From NCBI RefSeq assembly GCF_016107705.1, contig NZ_JAEHGC010000021.1, forward strand, positions 1 through 64,000: 64,000 nucleotides of DNA, in the 5' to 3' direction. A program made the translations under genes and the position numbers. How positions within the stretch are numbered: position 1 is the first letter of the stretch; each line of letters begins with the position of its first letter. This document shows, piece by piece, positions 58,840 through 64,000 of this stretch. The notes below the pieces were generated by a model that saw only the letters and a program-made list of their open reading frames with translations, ran no database searches and was not told the DNA's origin. Source of the stretch: Neobacillus cucumis. Lineage in GTDB: Bacteria > Bacillota > Bacilli > Bacillales_B > DSM-18226.

Positions 58840-60642
58840 TTATTCAACAGTAACCGATTTTGCTAAGTTACGTGGCTTATCCACGTCACAATCACGGTGA
58901 AGTGCTGCATAGTAGGCAATTAATTGTAATGGTATAACAGAGATAAGTGGTGTTAGTAATTCATGTACTTCCGGAATGACAAAGCTGTCTTCGTCCATAT
59001 TTAGACCCTTCATCGAAATGATGCATGGGTTTGCTCCACGGGCAACGACTTCCTTCACATTTCCGCGAATGCTTAGGTTGACACTTTTTTGTGTAGCTAA
59101 AGCAATGATCGGCGTTCCTTCTTCAATTAAAGCAATCGTGCCATGTTTTAATTCTCCGCCAGCAAAGCCTTCTGCTTGAATATAGGAAATTTCCTTTAGT
59201 TTCAAGGATCCTTCTAAGCATACATAATAGTCAACTCCGCGGCCGATAAAGAAGGCATTTCGTGTTACCGATAAAAACTCTCTTGAGATATGCTCAAACA
59301 GCTCTTTTGAGTCGCAAAGGACTTCCATTGCATTTGCAATAATTCCAAGTTCATGTACCAAGTCAAAGTCAACTTTGATATTTTGACTCTTTGCCGTTAC
59401 CTCAGCCAGTATGGAAAGCACGGCTATTTGGGCTGTATAGGCCTTCGTAGATGCAACCGCAATTTCAGGACCAGCATGGAGTAATAATGTATAATCCGCT
59501 TCACGAGAAAGAGTCGAACCAGGAACGTTCGTAATTGTTAACGCACGATAACCCATTTCCTTTACTTTAACAAGTACAGCACGGCTGTCTGCTGTTTCTC
59601 CACTCTGTGTGATGAAGATAAACAATGGCTTTTTCGATAGCAGCGGCATATTATAAACAAATTCACTAGCAATATGAACTTCTACTGGAATTTTAGCCAT
59701 GTTTTCAATCAGTTGTTTTCCGACAAGACCTGCATTGTAGGATGTTCCAGCAGCAACAATGTAGACACGGTCACTATCATTCATTGCATCGATAATTTCA
59801 GAATCAATGGTTAGTTCCCCTTGCTCATTTTGATACGTTTGAATAATCTTACGCATCACAAGCGGCTGCTCATCGATTTCTTTTATCATGTAATGAGGAT
59901 ATGTGCCCTTCTCAATATCACTAGCATCCAATTCTGCTTTATACGGTTTGCGGTTGATTGTCTCTCCAGCCAAGTTTTGAATCGTAACTTGGTCTTTCGT
60001 AACAATGACAACCTCTTTGTCCATAAGCTCTACATATGTGTCTGTAACCTGAAGCATCGCCATCGCATCACTAGCAACAACATTAAAATCGTTTCCTAAA
60101 CCGACAAGAAGTGGGCTTTTATTTTTAGCAACGTAAATTGTTTCACGGTGTTGTGCATCTAAAAGAGCAAGAGCATAGGAACCATGTAAAAGAGTTAGTG
60201 TTTTACGGAATGCTTCTAAAACAGTTAAACCTTCGTTTACAAAGAACTCAATAAGCTGAACAATTACTTCCGTATCCGTTTCACTTTTAAACTCAACATT
60301 TGAAAGATATTCGCGCTTTAAGAGATCGTAATTCTCAATCACACCATTGTGTACGAGCGTAAAACGGTCTGAAGCACTTTGGTGAGGATGGGAATTTGTT
60401 TTGCTTGGTACACCATGAGTTGCCCAGCGAGTATGCCCGATTCCAATATGAGCTGTTACATTTCCATCCACAATCTTCCGTAAATCTGCAATGCGGCCCT
60501 TTTCTTTGAATACATGAATTCCGTTCCCGTTTTGAAGCGCAATACCTGCTGAGTCATAACCACGGTATTCCAGCTTTTCAAGACCTTTTAATAAAATTTC
60601 CTTTGAATCCTTATTTCCAATATATCCAACAATTCCACACAT
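58840..60642 (-). CDS. glmS: Glutamine--fructose-6-phosphate aminotransferase
   Basis: A 600-aa enzyme making glucosamine-6-phosphate from fructose-6-phosphate and glutamine, the entry to wall amino sugars. Cys2 (MCGIVGYIG) is the glutaminase nucleophile. Two SIS sugar-isomerase domains follow ([23 protein letters not shown]). GGGAGGAAAAGAAATT precedes the ATG. Its mRNA is controlled by the self-cleaving ribozyme at 60730-60909. Confidence 0.97.
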   Translation of the reverse strand: MCGIVGYIGNKDSKEILLKGLEKLEYRGYDSAGIALQNGNGIHVFKEKGRIADLRKIVDGNVTAHIGIGHTRWATHGVPSKTNSHPHQSASDRFTLVHNGVIENYDLLKREYLSNVEFKSETDTEVIVQLIEFFVNEGLTVLEAFRKTLTLLHGSYALALLDAQHRETIYVAKNKSPLLVGLGNDFNVVASDAMAMLQVTDTYVELMDKEVVIVTKDQVTIQNLAGETINRKPYKAELDASDIEKGTYPHYMIKEIDEQPLVMRKIIQTYQNEQGELTIDSEIIDAMNDSDRVYIVAAGTSYNAGLVGKQLIENMAKIPVEVHIASEFVYNMPLLSKKPLFIFITQSGETADSRAVLVKVKEMGYRALTITNVPGSTLSREADYTLLLHAGPEIAVASTKAYTAQIAVLSILAEVTAKSQNIKVDFDLVHELGIIANAMEVLCDSKELFEHISREFLSVTRNAFFIGRGVDYYVCLEGSLKLKEISYIQAEGFAGGELKHGTIALIEEGTPIIALATQKSVNLSIRGNVKEVVARGANPCIISMKGLNMDEDSFVIPEVHELLTPLISVIPLQLIAYYAALHRDCDVDKPRNLAKSVTVE

Positions 60643-60664
60643 AATTTCTTTTCCTCCCTGATTT

Positions 60665-60703
60665 GGGGGGCAAGAATGCTTTGGAGGCTCACCTTGCCCC
60701 CTT
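60665..60703 (-). other. GC-rich hairpin between glmS ribozyme and ribosome site
   Basis: GGGGGCAAG and CTTGCCCCC form a strong 9-bp stem around a long loop, ending 9 bp from the glmS Shine-Dalgarno. No T-run follows, so it is not a standard terminator. It could protect the 5' side of the message or affect translation after cleavage. Confidence 0.6.
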
Positions 60704-60729
60704 ATCTCCGTTTTTTAGGTATCTGTCTA

Positions 60730-60909
60730 TACCCTTTAAAGCGTGAAGCCAATATGTGTGCATTTTCTTCTCTTTGTGCATCGAGTTACCTCAGATGTTT
60801 TAAAGAAGAACTGACGGTTGTGCATCGCAACCGGGAGGTATCCGCCGAACATTTCGATAAACCTCCTCCTCGTCAACTAATTCAACTCACTATGAATTAG
60901 TTCAGGCGC
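60730..60909 (-). ncRNA. glmS ribozyme (glucosamine-6-phosphate-activated)
   Basis: The minus strand carries the glmS core: GCGCC at the cleavage site (60909 is the first base after it), GTTGACGAGGAGGAGGTTTA, TCGAAATGTTCGGCGGAT, then CCTCCCGGTTGCGATGCACA, and later GGTAACTCGATGCACAAAG. The ribozyme uses glucosamine-6-phosphate as cofactor and its cleavage exposes the glmS message to RNase J. The 3' boundary is approximate. Confidence 0.95.
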
Positions 60910-60977
60910 TTTATAAAGTTTTAACTCACTATCCACCTTTCTTTAGTAAGATCTGCTTTTAACAACAAAGCAAATCA

Positions 60978-61006
60978 ATCTTACCTGAATTCAAGATATT
61001 CGTCAA
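60978..61006 (-). promoter_or_regulatory. Promoter of glmS
   Basis: The minus strand reads TTGACG (61006-61001), 17 nt, then TAAGAT (60983-60978). A start near 60971 would place about 60 nt before the ribozyme cleavage site. This lets glmS be read apart from the glmM operon upstream. Confidence 0.75.
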
Positions 61007-61065
61007 CTAGGAAGATAAAGGGATTTTGACTTTTCTTTTACAAGTGAAAAATCATACATAATAAA

Positions 61066-61102
61066 ATATGCATAAGGGATATTAAGGTTCCCTTATGCAT
61101 AT
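61066..61102 (-). terminator. Terminator of glmM
   Basis: ATATGCATAAGGGA and TCCCTTATGCATAT form a perfect 14-bp stem with a 9-nt loop, followed by TTTTATT on the minus strand. It begins 9 bp past the glmM stop. Confidence 0.8.
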
Positions 61103-61110
61103 AAAATAGA

Positions 61111-62460
61111 CTATTCTTTTAATTCCATTTCCTCTTTAACTACCGTTACAATTCGATTCACGTAGGATTCACATAGCTCTTCCGTTGGTGCTTCGACCAT
61201 TACACGAACTAGCGGTTCTGTACCGGATGGACGGACAAGCACTCTTCCGTCACCTGCCATTTCGGTTTCCACCTGTTCAATAATTGCTTTTACTTTTTCA
61301 TTATCCGTTACATGAAGCTTGTCTGTCACTCTTACATTGACAAGCTTCTGCGGAAACTTCTTCATTTCACCGGCTAATTCGGATAATGGCTTATGGGTTG
61401 CCTTCATAATATTGACCAATTGTAAGCCTGTTAATAGACCATCACCTGTTGTGTTATAGTCAAGGAAAATAATATGACCTGATTGCTCTCCGCCAAGATT
61501 ATAGCCGCTTTTCTTCATTTCCTCTACCACATAACGATCGCCCACTGCAGTAGGAACGCTTTTGATTCCATGGCTTTCAAGAGCCTTATAAAAACCAAGA
61601 TTACTCATAACTGTTGAAACAATCGTACCATGCTTTAAACGTCCATGTTCCTTCATGTACTTTCCACATATGTACATAATTTGGTCGCCATCCACGATAT
61701 TTCCCTTTTCGTCAATCGCAATCAAGCGATCGCCATCTCCATCAAACGATAAGCCGACATCTGCACCCTTTTCCTTAACTAGTTGAGCCAAAGCCTCGGG
61801 ATGGGTGGAACCAACTCCGGCGTTAATATTCAGTCCATTCGGAGACGCTCCCATGGTCGAAAGGTCTGCATCAAGATCAGCAAATAGATGCGTTGCCAGT
61901 GAGGATGTCGCTCCGTTGGCACAATCTAATGCAATATGGATTCCAGAAAAGTCTTCGTCTACCGTGTGTTTTAAGTATTGAAGATATTTTTGTCCGCCTT
62001 CGAAATAGTCCATTACTTGGCCTAAATCAGAACCTACTGGCCTTGGTAATTGATCTTCCGGTAAATCAATTAGTTTTTCAATTTCTAATTCTTGTTCATC
62101 CGAAAGTTTGAAACCATCAGGACCAAAAAACTTAATTCCGTTATCCGCTACTGGGTTATGAGAGGCGGAAATCATAACCCCTGCCTGGGCCCCTAACGCT
62201 TTGGTTAAATAAGCAACACCAGGAGTAGAAATAACCCCAAGTCTCATTACTTCTGCACCAATGGACAGTAAACCGGCAACAAGAGCACCTTCCAGCATAT
62301 GGCCTGATATACGAGTGTCACGGCCGATAATGACTTTCGGGCGGTCCTTGTCCTTTGTTAAAACATATCCACCAAAACGCCCTAATTTAAAGGCAAATTC
62401 AGGTGTTAATTCACTATTTGCAACTCCGCGTACTCCATCAGTACCGAAATATTTTCCCAT
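61111..62460 (-). CDS. glmM: Phosphoglucosamine mutase
   Basis: A 449-aa mutase converting glucosamine-6-phosphate to glucosamine-1-phosphate. The phospho-serine is in [15 protein letters not shown], the metal loop is [11 protein letters not shown] and the sugar loop [22 protein letters not shown] binds phosphate. GAAGGAGCG precedes the ATG. It is downstream of cdaA-cdaR, the conserved c-di-AMP operon; in relatives GlmM binds and restrains CdaA. Confidence 0.97.
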   Translation of the reverse strand: MGKYFGTDGVRGVANSELTPEFAFKLGRFGGYVLTKDKDRPKVIIGRDTRISGHMLEGALVAGLLSIGAEVMRLGVISTPGVAYLTKALGAQAGVMISASHNPVADNGIKFFGPDGFKLSDEQELEIEKLIDLPEDQLPRPVGSDLGQVMDYFEGGQKYLQYLKHTVDEDFSGIHIALDCANGATSSLATHLFADLDADLSTMGASPNGLNINAGVGSTHPEALAQLVKEKGADVGLSFDGDGDRLIAIDEKGNIVDGDQIMYICGKYMKEHGRLKHGTIVSTVMSNLGFYKALESHGIKSVPTAVGDRYVVEEMKKSGYNLGGEQSGHIIFLDYNTTGDGLLTGLQLVNIMKATHKPLSELAGEMKKFPQKLVNVRVTDKLHVTDNEKVKAIIEQVETEMAGDGRVLVRPSGTEPLVRVMVEAPTEELCESYVNRIVTVVKEEMELKE

Positions 62461-62496
62461 TATTAAAATCGCTCCTTCATGAATGTATTGCAGGAT

Positions 62497-63723
62497 TTAT
62501 GCGTTGTTTTTAGTTATTGTGACGTTTGCTGAGGATTGATCAAGTTCCCAGTCTACCTCCGAAGGTCCTTCCACTTGAATTTTTACATTATGGTCCCCTT
62601 CCTTAAGGTTGGACACATCGATAAAAACATTAAAATCCTTTGGTGTTAATTTTTTTATCGTGGAACTTGGACCATTTACCATTAAATCGACATTGTTGGG
62701 ATTGTTTATTTCCGCAGAATATTGGTCAGATAAACCATCAATTTTTAAAGGAATGGCCGAAATCGTTTTTTCTTCTTGCTTTTTCACCACAATGGTTGCT
62801 TTCACCATTTCCGGCGATACCTTTGTGATTCCATTCGAAATGATGACAGGTAAATCCATTGTCATATTATCATCAATTTTACTTACATCCACCTCAACGC
62901 GGACATGGGCATTTTTTAAAGCATGCTCACTACCAATGATTACTGCATCCTTTGTATCTAAAGTGATGGAATCAATGGTTACTCCACTAGGCGGTGTTCC
63001 GATTTGTTTGATATCAATTGGAACCTTTTTACTTATATCCTTGACAGGAATGGTTACCCTTACCGTACCTGGATCAACCTCAACGTCCAATTTATTTAAG
63101 TCGCGGTCGAGAACCTGGATATTCGCTTCCTGTGAAATCGTTTTATTTATCTGGTCTTTAACATTGAGCGTCGCTTTTACATAGCTAATCCGATCAATTA
63201 AATTTTTTGCCCCGGTAATCTTCACTTTATTTGGCTCAACAACGGGCTGCCCCGCTGCAAAGCCTTCCTGAAGCAATCCTTGGTTAAATTCAGTATCCAC
63301 TTTATATTCTTGGGTAATTTTCTCTTGAATGGACACATTTACACGGGACGGCTTTATCGTGGCCTTTAACTTATCTGATAAATCCTTTATTTTCAGTTTT
63401 ACGGTCTGATGGCCAATCTTGGCCTTTGTTAAATCAACATATACTTCAAAGTTCCGCAAAGCTTTCGCATTTTGAATATGGGTTACCGGTCCTTTTAATG
63501 TTAGCTTCACTTTGTTTGGAATCCCCGATACGACTAAATTTTCCGTATCATAGTAAACTTTTACAGGTACATCATTTAGGGTTTCAGTGGTCTGCTCACC
63601 TGGTACATTCACACCGGTAAACTTCGTGCTGTTCGTAGTATGGGGAACAGATGAATATAGCAGAACAGCTAGAACCAATGCAAGGATTTTTAAAAACCAC
63701 CGATTATCCATCAGTTTATCCAT
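62497..63723 (-). CDS. cdaR: CdaA regulatory protein CdaR (YbbR repeats)
   Basis: A 408-aa protein. One N-terminal membrane helix (WFLKILALVLAVLLYSSV) is followed by four extracytoplasmic YbbR repeats (GVNVPGEQTTETLNDVPVKV, EYKVDTEFNQGL, VPIDIKQIGTPPSGV, AIPLKIDGLSDQYS regions). It regulates CdaA. GGAGGGGGAAGAAAA precedes the ATG, and the start overlaps the cdaA stop by 8 bp. Confidence 0.94.
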   Translation of the reverse strand: MDKLMDNRWFLKILALVLAVLLYSSVPHTTNSTKFTGVNVPGEQTTETLNDVPVKVYYDTENLVVSGIPNKVKLTLKGPVTHIQNAKALRNFEVYVDLTKAKIGHQTVKLKIKDLSDKLKATIKPSRVNVSIQEKITQEYKVDTEFNQGLLQEGFAAGQPVVEPNKVKITGAKNLIDRISYVKATLNVKDQINKTISQEANIQVLDRDLNKLDVEVDPGTVRVTIPVKDISKKVPIDIKQIGTPPSGVTIDSITLDTKDAVIIGSEHALKNAHVRVEVDVSKIDDNMTMDLPVIISNGITKVSPEMVKATIVVKKQEEKTISAIPLKIDGLSDQYSAEINNPNNVDLMVNGPSSTIKKLTPKDFNVFIDVSNLKEGDHNVKIQVEGPSEVDWELDQSSANVTITKNNA

Positions 63724-64000
63724 TTTTCTTCCCCCTCCAGTTCCATCGAGCTGAAGACGCCTGTTTGACTTTGGTATTCACTAATAATTCACTCGATAAT
63801 AATTCTTTAAATTCATCGGTGTTTAAATCTCGGTGAAGTTCCCCATTCTTCGTAAGAGAAATTCCACCTGTTTCCTCCGAAACTACCACTGTGATGCTAT
63901 CTGTTACCTCACTAATCCCGAGTGCCGCCCGGTGTCTCGTCCCCAGCTCCTTGGAGATAAAAGGACTCTCTGATAAAGGAAGATAGCAAGCCGCAGCAGA
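63716..64000 (-). CDS. cdaA: Diadenylate cyclase CdaA, C-terminal part (cut by window edge)
   Basis: The last 94 codons of CdaA, in frame to the window end. FISKELGTRHRAALGISE carries the GTRHR motif of the DAC domain that binds ATP; the DGA motif lies outside the window. The tail ends RWNWRGKKNG. It makes c-di-AMP, an essential messenger controlling K+ uptake and turgor. The stop codon TAA lies within the cdaR start (8-bp overlap), so the two are translationally linked. Confidence 0.92.
   Translation of the reverse strand, partial: SAAACYLPLSESPFISKELGTRHRAALGISEVTDSITVVVSEETGGISLTKNGELHRDLNTDEFKELLSSELLVNTKVKQASSARWNWRGKKNG

Overview
This window comes from an endospore-forming member of the Bacillaceae. 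It is AT-rich (roughly 38-40% G+C by eye). Gene order and proteins match the Bacillus subtilis ydc/ydb neighbourhood (sprT, cmpA, tex, ndoA-ndoAI, alr, ydcC, acpS, rhomboid, cshA, murF, ddl), the cdaA-cdaR-glmM-glmS operon, and spore genes (alpha/beta SASP, CmpA, a GerA-type germinant receptor). A Neobacillus/Cytobacillus/Mesobacillus-like organism fits, but the genus cannot be fixed from sequence reading alone. Most genes lie on the minus strand, co-oriented with the rRNA operon that leaves the window at its left end.

Layout. 1-1.3 kb: the 5' end of a 16S rRNA gene, preceded by ten tRNA genes read from one strong sigma-A promoter. 1.3-8.9 kb: sprT, the tiny cmpA, tex, the EndoA/EndoAI toxin-antitoxin pair, alanine racemase, a YdcC-like lipoprotein, acpS and a rhomboid protease; the sigB operon that sits between ndoA and tex in B. 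subtilis is missing. 9-13.5 kb: two uncharacterised minus-strand genes and a tandem pair of membrane-anchored FMN glutamate-synthase-like proteins. 13.6-17.7 kb: a four-gene A-C-D-B germinant receptor operon. 17.7-28 kb: cshA, an esterase, murF, ddl, mgtE, a RodA-like SEDS protein and a DedA protein, then a gene-poor stretch with two inverted MITE-like elements around a broken small ORF. 28-34 kb: a ykkC/guanidine-I-type riboswitch in front of an unrecognised four-helix membrane protein, a KimA-like K+ importer, ogt, dinB, argS with its T-box leader, and a SASP. 34-42 kb: YhgE/Pip with its TetR regulator, a DMT transporter divergent from a MocR regulator around a perfect palindrome, a phosphoesterase lipoprotein and a NERD protein. 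42.0-42.7 kb: a 52-bp tandem repeat array. 42.7-50 kb: a ClC transporter, a 56-aa membrane protein behind an Fnr-like site, and the mannitol genes mtlA-mtlR-mtlD. 50-58.6 kb: a dense persulfide/sulfane-sulfur island under a CstR-type repressor. 58.8-64 kb: the glmS ribozyme and glmS, glmM, cdaR and the end of cdaA.

How it fits together. The sulfur island holds five TusA domains, six rhodanese domains, a persulfide dioxygenase, a CoA-disulfide/polysulfide reductase fusion, two DsrE proteins and a sulfite/sulfur exporter, with about eight near-identical 16-bp palindromes, one inside an ideal -35/-10 spacer. The right-hand operon joins c-di-AMP synthesis to amino-sugar supply for the wall. The KimA-like importer is a known c-di-AMP target family but has no recognisable c-di-AMP riboswitch here. 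The T-box of argS appears to carry a CGC specifier, a codon that the tRNA-Arg(ACG) in the same window would read.

The best candidates for something undescribed are the riboswitch-controlled membrane protein (28.1-28.6 kb), the 52-bp hairpin array (42.0-42.7 kb), the Fnr-like divergent region with a 56-aa protein (44.2-44.5 kb), and the regulation of the sulfur island.
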